DNA of 64,000 nt from Micrasema longulum (Eukaryota; Arthropoda; Insecta; Trichoptera; Brachycentridae): the NCBI GenBank assembly GCA_022494885.1, contig JAGVSM010005014.1, forward strand, positions 1 to 64,000, in the 5' to 3' direction. Position numbers and translations under genes: made by a program. Shown here piece after piece: positions 34,398 through 45,909 of the stretch (positions are counted from its first letter, which is position 1; each line of letters starts with the position of its first letter). Below the pieces are notes generated by a model that had not been told where the DNA came from, made no database searches, and saw only the letters and a program-made list of their open reading frames with translations.

Positions 34398-34559
34398 TAA
34401 TTAAAACAAAGAAAACTAAGCCACGAAGTTTTCATTGATAATTTTATCGAAATTTTAAATTATATTATTTTTAAACTCTCCCTGTCTTCCTATTTCTCTC
34501 TGCAGTCATCCCCGCATTGATTCCACCCCATTTTATCATCAACCAAATAATCAGCCATC

Positions 34560-34995
34560 TCTTGTCTAATTGCGAAGGTAGGCCCCCTCCCCAGATCTTC
34601 ATAAATGCATATTCTGAGCCAGCCGCATCCAACCACTTCCAGCAACCCATCTTATATCATCAGACCACCTTGCCTGAGGCCTATCGACACTTTTTCTGGG
34701 TCGCCATTCGGGGACTATTTTAGTTCATCTAGATTCTGTGGTTCTGGCTATATGACCAGTTCCATTTCTGGTTGGCAACCCTGTGGAACAAATCAGTGAC
34801 CTTTGATCTCGCTCTTATCCATGTTTTGGTTCATCTGTCTCTTAATGACATACCCATTATCCTTTCCACAGCTCTTTTTAGTGTGTACTGATAATATGTG
34901 TAATTTTTTTTCGTGAACACAATAGTTTCACAGCCATAATATATCAGTATAGGGAGAACATAAGCATCGAAAAGATTCTACTTTAAGTAATATGA
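34560..34995 (-). pseudogene. RTE-like LINE C-terminal remnant
   Basis: The minus strand reads FDAYVLPILIYYGCETIVFT, then LKRAVERIMGMSLRDR, VANQKWNWS and a late GGLPSQLDKRW stretch, with stops between. LPI---GCET---T and K-ER-M-G-S-RDR are typical of the segment after the RT domain in RTE-group elements. It is a different lineage from the GHVERM LINE. Confidence 0.6.
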
Positions 34996-34999
34996 GTAC

Positions 35000-36640
35000 T
35001 TCGGAGACTTCAGAATATTTATTATTCTATCAACCATAATTACTTCAAGTATATTTCTGGTTTTTTATCTTTCATTATTTTTTAATGTTATTATTCTTGT
35101 ATCTGTGTCTTAAGGTCTAAAAGGCCCATTTTAAATAAAAGGTTGAGGACGAGGAATCGATTTTAGATTAACATATTATAACAGAGACGTATAACTTTTT
35201 AGATAAACAAATATGCAAGTCAAAGAATTTACAGGGCTTGCAACCTGTCAAACATTTTGACAAACTCAAAATGATGTAGAAAAAAACAAAAATGAATCAA
35301 ACGTAAGTCTTTCTGTTTTTAAATTTGATTATTATTATATATATGGAAAGATATTTATTTTTAATTAGGAATTGTTTTATATGTTTTACGTAAATCTCCA
35401 CCAACAAGCCACAAAACGTGACTTTGTAATATATTTATATATACTATTATTAGTTTTGTGTTATTATCCTCTATCCGCACTGATACATTATATTACAAAA
35501 ACACTTTCGTACATAAATACTGATTTCAATTTATACCATCTCGATATATTTTTTTATTTATTTATTGTACGGCACAAGTGCCTTTTACAATATAAAAAAT
35601 ATCCCAATATAATGAGTTAGTTAGATATACAAAAATAAAAACTAAAAAACAATATTAAAACATGGGTATAAAAAGAAAAATAAAAAAAAAACAGAAATAT
35701 GTGTATTTGTATATATGCATGTATGTATGTCAGCAAACAAAAGATATATAATGAATAAACGCCAGATCATTAGCATTAGTAGCTTAATCGTTAATCGTTA
35801 CTATAGAACATCATAAAATATTTATAAAGAGATGATTTGAATTCACAGAGACTTGAGTTAAAAATGACAATATGAGAGGTACATTCGTTTCTTAGTCTTT
35901 GTATACGCAACATAGGTGAGTGACAAAGATAATTAGTTTGAGAAGGGTGACATATATGTACCAATGAAGATATCGTTTGTAATCGCTGCCCTGGGTACGT
36001 ATTCTGATGGGAAGTAAAAATGTATCTTCAATATTATCTACAAAGTAAAATAGAGTTTTCCGTAAGAAAAATAGAGTTTGTTTGCATTTTTTTCTAAACA
36101 TGTTCAATTACCGGTTTTCGACGAAGATAATTTTAATTTTCATACACATATTTATTTATTTATATACGGCATTTCTGCCATTTACATATATGTGGTATAA
36201 AGAGTGCTTAGAAATAAAAATATTAAAAAAAAAAAAAAAATCGAGTATGAAATATTAATATACTCGTACTGTACATATTATTAATTACTTGAAATACATA
36301 CAAATTTTAAAGAAATTATACAATAACAAAATACATTAATCAATCAAATTATAACTATTCCAACCCAATCTTCTGAAGATGATTTGCTCTTTTTGATAAA
36401 AATATGTTGGTCACTTTATTTTTTAAGTTAGGCAGAGATAAACTAAATATATCAAAATGTGATGCATATTCATTCATTCACACTTTCGTATATAAATATC
36501 GATATTAGTTTTACCGTCTCAGTTTATACCGATGAAGATAGCCGTTTATAATCGCGGCCCAGCACCTCAACATTTTTAGCTGAGCCCACGTTGGCTAAAA
36601 TTACTACAAAAAGAGGCGGACTTATCTTCATTCGATTTCC
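35000..36640. other. AT-rich intron, no gene
   Basis: Two related stretches (about 35500-35600 and 36150-36200, TATTTATTTATT then ACGGCA) look like 3' ends of the same repeat. Otherwise nothing is recognised. Confidence 0.35.
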
Positions 36641-36839
36641 TTATTCAGGAATTTTACTTGAGAGCAGTTACCGAGTTGAAAACACTCGTCCAGGGTTACG
36701 GTTTTATTTCACACACAGAACTGTTGTCTTCATCCGCCTGAAAGCAGAGATATAACAAAGATCTTTCAATTCGAAAATAAAACAAAACCGATAAGCTATG
36801 TATCAAGGAAAAGTTTTCTCGCAAAAATCAGCTGTTTCG

Positions 36840-36985
36840 TTCTTCCTGACGGGGAGGTACTCTTCCCTACAGCTCGGCCCGCGGGGCCGGCGGAGGAAGG
36901 TAGAGGGGATGGGGCGGGGGCGTCGCGACGGATCGATGGCGGCGTCTGGATGTGACGTCACGGGGGAAAAGACGGGCGAACCCTC
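36840..36985. promoter_or_regulatory. CpG-rich island with a full CRE
   Basis: CTCGGCCCGCGGGGCCGGCG and GGGGCGGGGGCGTCGCGACG, then TGACGTCA at 36954-36961. The GGGGCGGGG run is a GC-box (Sp/KLF-type) match. A plus-strand frame over it is low-complexity and not convincing. Possible alternative promoter or enhancer. Confidence 0.4.
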
Positions 36986-37132
36986 CGACTACAGGGTGGC
37001 CAAAAGTAATAGGTTTGTCTTTGTTAATAACAAAGACAAAAACACCTTGTGCTGGGCTGGAGAATAAATACAGTTACATGGACTATGTTTTAAGTATGTA
37101 CTAATGTTTAAATATTCATAATTGGCGGCATC

Positions 37133-37200
37133 CGTGCCTCCGTAGTATGGTGGCTATAACGCTTGGCGTAAGCACAGAAGGTTCCAGGTTCGATTTCCGA
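37133..37200 (+). repeat. tRNA-like SINE head
   Basis: A-box-like TATGGTGGCTATAACG and B box GGTTCGATTTCC at 37188. No clean acceptor stem. Confidence 0.5.
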
Positions 37201-37424
37201 TGAGAGAAAAAAAATTAATGTAATTTTGTTTAAGAACAGAAATAGCTAACGATTATTAGACCGCCTTTTGTGGTGCTATAAAAAAAATAATTTGTGCATT
37301 TTTTTTCAATTTTTCGGGGTATTAATATATGGCATTTTAAATGTTATATTCTGAATTTGATTATTTGTAAAATCAACAATGTTGGAGTATATTAAAATGC
37401 TAGTAAACAGGATGAACTTCACTC

Positions 37425-37580
37425 CTTGGAGAAATATTAAAATATGGAAGTCTGGCCAGAATTTTACACAGTGTTTAAAGTCACTTAAACCAGCCAACGA
37501 CAGCTAGTCAGAAGCTCTGTAAATGCCTAGACTTCCATATTCCCTTCACAAAAATGTTTTCCCTCTCTGTTGCAATAAAT
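37425..37580 (+). mobile_element. CTCCCTAGGGAG-family repeat, end fragment
   Basis: Matches the CCAGCCAACGACAGC, AAATGCCTAGACTTCCATAT and CCCTCTCTGTTGCAATAAAT blocks. Confidence 0.6.
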
Positions 37581-38139
37581 TAATATCTTAATTAATTTGA
37601 TTCCAATTCATTCGAATTTCGAATAGCGACTTTCTAAGTTGGATTCTTTCGATGTTCTAGTATTTGAAAATAGCCGAAACTCGAGTAGCCGGGATCAGCT
37701 GTTAGGCGGGGGGCGGGCACATTCCAAGCGGCGTTCGATACCGCCCCTGCGATGGGAGTGTGAGGAGGAACCCGCCCAAGGCTAGTAACACCCTTAAACC
37801 GTGACATTGAATTCCGTCTAGTAACGGCGGAAAGAGGGGGAGAATGGAACGAAATTCAAAAAATTATGATAAATTTAAACAAAGAAATTTGTTTAATAAT
37901 ATTCATATGTATGTATTTATGGTAATTTAATCAACAATTTCAGCTCATATTAATCTAAATTATTATTTTTTTTAATCGTTTGTAAAAACATTACACAAAA
38001 AATCTAACAGATAACAGCTGATAATCATACACAAATACATGTTAAGAATACATATATACATACAATTTTCAGTTTAGTTTAGTGCTGAAATACGGCGTTT
38101 ATTGGGAAAAAAATTCAAGTACATCCTTGCAAACAAACA

Positions 38140-38535
38140 ACCGAACCATCACACCGTTTCCTCCTAGGTTTAGGCAGAGAGGGTAGCAGGCAGACTTCGC
38201 TTCCTTTACGTTCATACATCATCTCACGCACGCACGCCGATTATTCCTACTCTTGACATGTCCAGCTTCAAGTATTTGATGGATTTGATAGTGCCATGTC
38301 TTTCTCGGTCTTCTTTGTTTTCTGCATCCATAAAAATTCACATCATAAATCCTTTTGGCCGTTCTTTCGCTGTCCATTCGCTCTACATGTCCAAACCAAC
38401 GCAGCCCCCCTTTCTTGATTCTGTCGACGATGCTTGTCCTTAGCCCTACATAGTTCACGGAGCTTGACATTTGTGCACCTATCATACTTCGTTTTACCAC
38501 ACATTTACCCGATAGATCGCATTCCGAGAGCATAA
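38140..38535 (-). pseudogene. GHVERM LINE 3' end
   Basis: The minus strand reads LRTSIVDRIKKGGLRWFGHV then ERMDSERTAKRIYD, RRPRKTWHYQ and HVKSRNNRRACVR. The last part is frame-shifted. It abuts a CTCCCTAGGGAG-family repeat at 38535. Confidence 0.75.
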
Positions 38536-38820
38536 CATTTCCTCAACTCTTCCATCTGTTGACTTTTGTGAAGTAAACGAGCTGAAACCTTAATCACGTA
38601 GGTGAGATTCATCCGGCTGAACCAAATCACCTTCTAGGCAACGCCTGAAAACAATTTTCCAATTTTTATACTTCTTCTTTTACCAGGTAGTAATTCAACA
38701 CTGTTTGAGTTTGTCCAAATGCTTGCAGACTGGCTGGATTCCCTCCCTAGGGAGAAGATAGACTTCCATATTCCCTTCTCAAAAATGTTTTCCTCTCTGT
38801 CGAAATAAATTTTAATACGT
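38530..38820 (-). mobile_element. CTCCCTAGGGAG-family repeat
   Basis: Contains CTCAACTCTTCCATCTGTTG, CTAGGCAACGCCTG and CTCCCTAGGGAG with an internal deletion. Confidence 0.6.
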
Positions 38821-38829
38821 CATTATTGT

Positions 38830-40490
38830 TTTTTTTTGTATGTGTTTGTATGAATAAATAAAATAAAATAAATTCTATTTTACAAATTTATAAACAAGAA
38901 AAAATAAAAGAATTTGAGATGAATAAATCACTCAGATACTAAAATCTCTTAAGTCGTGGTCAAAATAGCTTTTTCTTCAAAGGTGTCAAAAATTACAATA
39001 ATCTACTAAATGAACTAAAAACGGTTTAAACTACAATAAATAAATTCAAAGTAAATCTAAAGAAATTTTTTGAATAAGTTTAAAAACAACATTAAATTTT
39101 AATTAGAATGAATGTATTATTATTTTCTGTTTTTCTTTATATATCCTAGATTCTTATTTATTTTCTTATGTACTCGTAATCGTAAACTCGTAAACCAATG
39201 TCACTAGTGACGGGAAAGTACTGATCACTGACCATGTACCGATCAAATCGATTTTATAAGTTGTTTCATACAAACATGAAACTCTGGTTCCGAAAATTGA
39301 TATAAAAACGCAAAAACAAGCCTATTATAGTGTGTTTGAGACAATTATTCACCAAAAAATAAGACATTTATACTGTTTCTCATGAACAACATCAAATGAA
39401 TTATTTTTTTATTCGATCGATTTACATATATTTTTGCAAAATGTTTAAACCTTGTTAGAACGTCGTTAATAATAAGTTTTTTTTTAGTTTTAAAGCTGAT
39501 TTTATGTCGATTTATATGTCGAGCATTGTATTGAAAAAATAAATTAACATGCCAGACACGAATGATTTTTCGCGTGTCAATATAAATCACTCCTTAGACG
39601 TTACTACAAAGTTAAATCGTCACTTTTGCTGACAACTGTCACTCTTATCAAGCTATATTTTAAGGACTATAGTTGTAGTAAAAGCCCCACAGATTAAATC
39701 TGCTTGAAGATCTTGAAAAAGTTCTCATAATGCGTAGATATTATTACCATACCGATGCATCGCCGCGTTTCGACATACGAATTTTCGTAACAAGTCTACT
39801 CGCTTTGCGCACATCCGCAAAGCGAGTATTCGTAAATTCAATCTTTCAACATTTCCCATTACGAAGAATCACTCATTCAAAAGTTTAGCCGGCTACCCCA
39901 AGGCGTTTTCGAAATGAAATATACTTCCTTTTCGTTTCGTAACGAATTACCACATGCTTTCGATCCGATCACGGTCACAAGTCACAATACGAATTAAGTA
40001 GAGAAACTATATATTTAAAAAAAAACACAAAAATATGTGCAGTTCTTAACGCTGTATCTACGTATTCAATCTTAAAAGATAAGAAATACGTACATCAAAA
40101 AAATTTGATTGTTTTAAAATTTACTTTATCTCTATGTCCGGGTGGATTTAGAATACCGTTCCGTGTGTGAAATAGAACCAGAATCCTGGACGAGTGGTTT
40201 CGACTAAATAGCTGCTCTCAAAATTTTTCAACGTTTTTCATCAAACTAAATTTTTTGAAGTAAAGAAATAAATAACTATACATTTGAATTAAATATAAAA
40301 TTATAAGACAGGTAAAAAATAATGTAACTCCCATATAAAAAACAAGACTCGTTTAAGTGTTTTGAATACGGTATTTAGCTTACAAATATTACCGCTGTTT
40401 GAAGTCAACCGTGGTACAAGGTTGTATGGAGAAATAACCGTCGTTGGCCGATATCATTGCTGCTCGGCAGGTATTTTAGCTAACAATGAT
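38830..40490. other. AT-rich intron, no gene
   Basis: 39725-39975 has a less AT-rich stretch with repeated GCGAAGCGAGTA-like units. 40160-40225 matches the CCAGGATTCTGGTTC dispersed repeat. No coding. Confidence 0.35.
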
Positions 40491-40494
40491 AGTA

Positions 40495-40775
40495 TTTCAA
40501 CAATGTTTTGAGTATGTCTAAATGTTTGTAGACAGGCTAGATTTCCTCCCCAGGGAGTTAGATATAGATCTTTTTTTTTTTTTTACATTTGAAAAAAATA
40601 ATTTAGAAGGAAGTATGAAAGCCAGGGCTTATGACCTGTCATTGGCTGGTTTAAGTGGCCATTCTACACACTGTGTAACATTCAACACTCTGCCCATGTT
40701 TTAAATCCACATTTTCTCAACTCTTCCATCTGCTGGCATTTGTGAAGTAAAAGAGCTGAAACCTTTATTGTTAGA
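40495..40775 (-). mobile_element. CTCCCTAGGGAG-family repeat
   Basis: Has GGATTTCCTCCCCAGGGAG, GACCTGTCATTGGCTGG and CAACTCTTCCATCTG blocks. Confidence 0.6.
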
Positions 40776-41184
40776 AGAGTTGAGGAAATGTTTAATTTAA
40801 TCTTTGAATTTTATCTTTTTAATTTTAATTTTAACTTTTTATTTTAACTTTAATTTAATTTTTACTTATTTATATTATGTACATCTGCTACCTGCATCTA
40901 ATTAATTATTGTTGGTTGTGAATTTTTACTAAGAAATATAAATGTTCATGGAAGCAGAGAGAGAGAGAGGAGGTAAGTAGAGTAGGAGCTATACAATGTC
41001 TTCTCCCTTTAATGTACTTTTTATTTTAGATTTATATTTTATTTTTTTTAGAATTAAATTTTTTCCCCTCTCCTCCTGCATTCATAATAAATTAACGTGA
41101 AATCTGTAATTAGTCTTACATTATTTAATTGTTCTTTTGTACCTTGTACGAGTATTTATATAAAGACCGTATGATTTCTTTAAT

Positions 41185-41290
41185 AAATAAACAAATGTGG
41201 ATGTTTTTTAACATGGGCAAAATGGTGAATGTTACACAGTGCGTAAAGTGGCAATTTAAATCAGCCAATGACAGGTCGTAAGCCCCTGTA
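41185..41290 (+). repeat. CTCCCTAGGGAG-family fragment
   Basis: Only the CACAGTGCGTAAAGTGGC to GACAGGTCGTAAGCCC part is kept. Confidence 0.5.
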
Positions 41291-41379
41291 TTAATTTATT
41301 TTTTTCAAACCTAAAATATAAAGACTTTTAATACCGTTTTCAAGATCAAATTTAAAATAACGCCAGCGTCGCGTTTTAT

Positions 41380-41640
41380 TCGTCGTTGTTGTACGATCAC
41401 GACGATACATGATTTCTCACACATTCGTCGAAAGGATCGCATTTTGACCGCGTTCACTCTGCTTTCATCCTTCCTCACGTTTCACTTCCATTCATAAGTG
41501 TTGGCTAAAGATCCGTTTTGCAATGCCGGTCTAGCTTCGATTTACATATTTTGATTAGCAATCAAATGTACTAAGGTCGCCGTTCATTTATTGAGAACTT
41601 GCTTTCCAGATACACAAATTCTTCTACTTGTCCAAGATAT
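41380..41640 (-). pseudogene. GHVERM LINE fragment
   Basis: Minus-strand blocks match the YLGS, ETKL, TL-GSE and AVEMRS regions, closest to the copy at 13820-14080. Many frame breaks. Confidence 0.6.
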
Positions 41641-42244
41641 TATATAAAATAAAAATATTATATGTATTAATGGAAACGCGGAAGCAAAATCGCAAGAGGG
41701 ATAGTAAATATAATGCAAATAACAACATTTAAAAATTACAATGTTTATCTCCACAGTAATGTGTAAGTCCAATATGGCAATAAAACTTTGTTCAAGACCC
41801 ATTTTTTCTAATCTGGAACATCGAACACCATTTTTTCACGCATTTTATTACGGTACTTGTTGTAAACCATTTGGACCGTTAAGTTTTTGGTAATGCAAAA
41901 AAAACAATGTACCTACACCAACATGTGCTTCTGGTATACAATAAGCCCCGTTTTCGCTTTGTCCGGATTTCGCAATTTGGCAAATGTGTTTTGAAAAAAG
42001 AACAAAATAAATGACGGCCGGGTTTGAAAGCAGATTTTCTACCTGCACCATTGAAATGTTATTTATGGTATGCGAATTTTGTTGCGATTCGTTTCTTTGT
42101 TTAAAAAAACGAAGCTGAGATATTGTTTTAAAAGAAAATGAGGTTTAAGGCGTATTCCTACCCTTTGCGTGGCTTTAAACAATACTTTTAGACATTTAAA
42201 AAACTCTTGTATTAAGTGTCGGTAAGACTTGACAGACTTGTTTT

Positions 42245-42755
42245 ATTCTGGATAACTTTTATACCGCCATTTTTGTGAAAATCACCTCAAGAGCGCTGTA
42301 TAATAAACATCTTGCAGATACAGAGCGCATGCAAGTGGTTGGAATTCTAGTTCCCCGTTCAAATTATGTTAAATTTTAATATTATATGGATGCTGGATTA
42401 CAACACGCCTTACAGCTACAAAGTCCCTGATACATATTTTACAAAAAAAAAGTCTTTTGAATAAAAAATTAACGTTCACAAATTGAATATAGATTATATT
42501 TTCTGCACTAAACTTCATTGTCAATCAAAAAAGTGTGAATAGGGGCTAGATTTCTTACCGCCCATGCGCTCTGTAGCTGCAAGACGTGGTGTAATCAAGC
42601 TCCGATCTATTCTAATTGAAATAGATAATCTGAAACGAGGAATTAGAATTCCAACCGTCCATGCGCTCTGTAGGTGTAAGATGTCCCGGGATATTTATTT
42701 ACTGTACAGCGCCATTGAGGTGATTTTCAGAAAAATGCCGCTTTATTAATTATCA
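42245..42755. mobile_element. two CR1/L2-like LINE 3' UTRs, head to head
   Basis: The left half (42245-42430) is on the minus strand and the right half (42540-42755) on the plus strand. Each ends outward in the family 3' terminus and carries two GTAGCTGCAAGA-type boxes. No coding lies between. Confidence 0.65.
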
Positions 42756-42778
42756 AAATAAAATAATTATTTACATGC

Positions 42779-42822
42779 TAGCTATCTCACTAAGTATATA
42801 ACCCTATTCCGAGATAGCTAGA
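42779..42822. repeat. 11-bp inverted repeat
   Basis: CTAGCTATCTC and GAGATAGCTAG flank a short AT-rich loop. Role unknown. Confidence 0.5.
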
Positions 42823-43284
42823 AATGATTCCTAAGCTATTTTGTTGTATGTTTTTAATTTCAAAAATATTATTTTTATTGTACAGATATAACAATAGTAC
42901 AATCATGCACCTATATATTCAATATTTTTTTGAATTTTGGCTTTTTAAATTTTATTTCTGAATTAGGACCAACTATTTTTTATGCACTCGCCTATCCCTA
43001 GGCTCCACAGATGTAGTAATCAGTATGAGGACAAGGCTGATATATTTGGTTCTGGACTAAAAAAACAAGTAAAAAAAAAAAGTAAAAGGTAAAAGTTACA
43101 AAACGAGTCTGATTTCTTTTTTTTTCTCGCAATATATGAGTAATCCTTAAACTTTTTATATTTAATAATTTTTTGCTTCTTCATATTTATGTTTTTATTT
43201 CTTTAATATTTATAATTGCTTATGTGTATTTACCTACTTGTTGCTATTGTAATAGTTAAGCTATTTTATAATTTTTTGTTATGT

Positions 43285-43592
43285 ATTTATTTATTTATGG
43301 GTTCGGTCATGTGGAGCGAATGAATGATGAAAGAACGGCTAAAAAGATTTATGATGCAAATGTGTCTGGTTGTAGAAGTCGAGGAAGGCCGAGAAAGACA
43401 TGGCATGATCAATTACAACAAATTCTTGAAAGTGGTCATGTGAAAAGTCGGAATAATCGACGTGCGTGCATGAGAAGATGTATGAATGTGAAGGAAGCAA
43501 AGGAAGTGTGCCAGGACAGAGTGGTGTGGCGTTCTATCCTCTCTGCCTACCCCTCCGGGGAAATGGGTTAGTTAGTTAGTTAGTTAGTTATG
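43285..43592 (+). pseudogene. GHVERM LINE 3' end with TTAG tail
   Basis: An open frame reads GFGHVERMNDERTAKKIYDA, GRPRKTWHDQLQQ, HVKSRNNRRACMRRCM and WRSILSAYPSGEM, then (TTAG)n from 43567. This is one of the best-kept C-termini. Confidence 0.8.
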
Positions 43593-44249
43593 CCGTTTAT
43601 GTAAAAAATAAAGAAATAAATCTTCCTGTCAGTCCAGTTCTTAGCATGATAACATCAAAGTTTGATTTAAGCTCATGTAACGAAATAGTGAGATTTTCAA
43701 ATATAAACTATTTTTTACCAGCTGATATTTTCTGTAGATTTTTGATCGAGGCCCACCTCTGTAATGTCATGTGTTATAAAAACGTTAAACGATATTACAT
43801 TTTATTATTATGATCATATTTTTTTTAATTGATTTTAAATATTTTATGGCTATTTAGTTCTTTTCTTTCTTCAGGTTTTTTTATTGAACAGTTTTTAGCC
43901 CTCGTACAAAAACTCTGGTTTTCTGCTCGTCGGTGGTAATCCTACCCTTTTTATCTCTAGTTTCGTATGTATAGTATAAGTTTTATTTGTTTAAAGCCCT
44001 CAATTATTTTAAGAATGAAAATTGCAAGATGATGTTTTATTTTTTGTTTACGTAACGTCAATTTCTTTATTTATTATTTCTACATTTGAATTGAGTATTA
44101 TTCTCATTGCTTTATTCTGCGGAATTTGAACGTTTTTTTAACCCTTCAGAGCATAAAACAAGTATTAATGAACAATACAAATTGTTGGAATATTAGCACG
44201 CTCTCTAGAACTTGACATACTTGAATATCTTCACAATAAATTAATTACA

Positions 44250-44325
44250 GAGACTTGGCGTGATTGAATCCGCGACCTTTGTGTAAAAGAGCGATCACGC
44301 TAACCGCTAAACCATCGAACGTTTA
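44250..44325 (-). repeat. tRNA-like SINE head
   Basis: The minus strand has A box TGGTTTAGCGG and a B-box-like GGATTCAATCACG. A decayed tRNA-derived element. Confidence 0.45.
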
Positions 44326-44389
44326 AAATACCACTACCAATAATTGCGAAAGTGGCAGAAAATTGAAGATATATGGAAGTCAAGCTATT

Positions 44390-44855
44390 AACAGAGCTAA
44401 ATTTAAATTTATTTAAACATTTTTGAGAAGGGAATATGGAAGTCTAGTCATTTACATAGCTTATGACCTGTCTTTGGCTGGTTTAAGCGGCCACTTTACA
44501 CACTGAGTATTCACCATTCTGCCCATGTTTGAACATCCACATTTCCTCAACTCTTTCATCTGTTGACTTTTGCGAAGCAGAGGAGCTGAAACCCTTATTA
44601 TGCGGGTGAGATTCACCCGGCCGAACCAAATCACCTACTAGGCAACGCCTGAAAACAATTTTCCAATTTTTATACTTCTTCTTTTACTAGGTTGTTAATT
44701 CAACAATGTTTGAGTATGTCCAAACGCTTGCAGACTGGCTGGATTTCCTCCCTAGTTGGTTGTTCATTTTTTAATTTAAATATGAATAACTCCCTAGGGA
44801 GGAAATCCAGCCTGTCTGCCAGCATTTGGACATACACAAACATTGTTGAATTAAC
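44390..44855 (-). mobile_element. CTCCCTAGGGAG-family repeat with terminal inverted duplication
   Basis: A nearly complete copy. Its end is duplicated in inverted orientation: 44697-44754 and 44795-44852 are reverse complements of about 58 bp around a 40-base AT-rich loop. A plus-strand frame over this hairpin is a shadow. Confidence 0.65.
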
Positions 44856-45324
44856 AGAGCTGACTTTATTAAAAGTAAATTATTACCCGACTGCATGTCG
44901 CAAAATTGAACGGATGAAAATAACATGTTTTTCTAAACATCATTTGTGTACGTGTTTCTATCCCCTTTGATCACAAATGTAGTAATACAATTTTTCCGTA
45001 TTTTCGACATAATAAAAAGGTTTGTTTGTCTATTATTTATCGATAAAGGACAATAAAATATCCTTACGAGGGCGGTTGTGTGACCTATATTTCAAAACTG
45101 CTTCCTACCTGATTTTAAAAGAGGAAACGGGTGTTGTAAAAAAACGTATGTAAAAAAAGTCCCGTTGGGTAAGGTATGATAGAGAGATTTTAGGAGTAAA
45201 AAATACCCCATTTCTTAAATACACACCTGAATATTTTAACAAAGGTGTAGAGTAGTTTATACACCTATAAACTTTTAATTTGCTTTCGTATTTATTGTTA
45301 TAATCTAAAATTAACAATATTTTG

Positions 45325-45615
45325 AGTTTGTCAAAATTTTTGTAGACAAGGACTGGATTCAACTCCCTGGGGAGCTGTTTATATTAACATATTACAACAG
45401 AGATGAAGAACATTTAAGAGAAGGTAATATAGAAGTCTAGGCATCTACAGGGCTTATGACCTGTCAATGGTTGGTTTATGTGGCCGCTTTACACACTGTG
45501 TAACATTCGCCATTCTGCCTATATTTGAACATCTATATTCCTTCAATTCTTTCATCTGTTGATGTTTGTGAAGTTGAAGAGCTGAAACCTTTATTTATGC
45601 GGGTGAGATTCATTT
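45325..45615 (-). mobile_element. CTCCCTAGGGAG-family repeat
   Basis: Matches the GACCTGTCAATGG, CACACTGTGTAACATTC and CATCTGTTGATG blocks. The end is GGATTCAACTCCCTGGGGAG. Confidence 0.55.
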
Positions 45616-45803
45616 AATAGAATTATTTGTGTAAAACCAATTCAAGAGCGCTTTACAACAATATTATTAAACTTCGATTTTACGTATAAAAATGTATGAT
45701 TTTAAATTTGGGGCTATGATAAACGAAAGAAGGCCTATTTCAATTAATATCTGAATTGACGGGAACTGTCGATAATTCGCAAGGAAGAAGACAATAATTG
45801 GCT

Positions 45804-45908
45804 CCAGGGCTGGTATTTTAAACGCTCTCGCGGCCGTATTTTGTATGTAAATACACGAGAAAAACTGTTTTCTCGTGCCGCTAGAATGGTTCAGAATAGC
45901 ACCTCAGG
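45804..45908. mobile_element. small MITE with GGTATTCTGAAC ends, complete copy
   Basis: CCAGGGCTGGTATTTTAAAC is inverted at the right as GTTCAGAATAGCACCTCAGG. The inside has CGCTCTCGCGGCCGTATTT and its inverted partner TCTCGTGCCGC. About 105 bp. Confidence 0.65.
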
Positions 45909-45909
45909 C

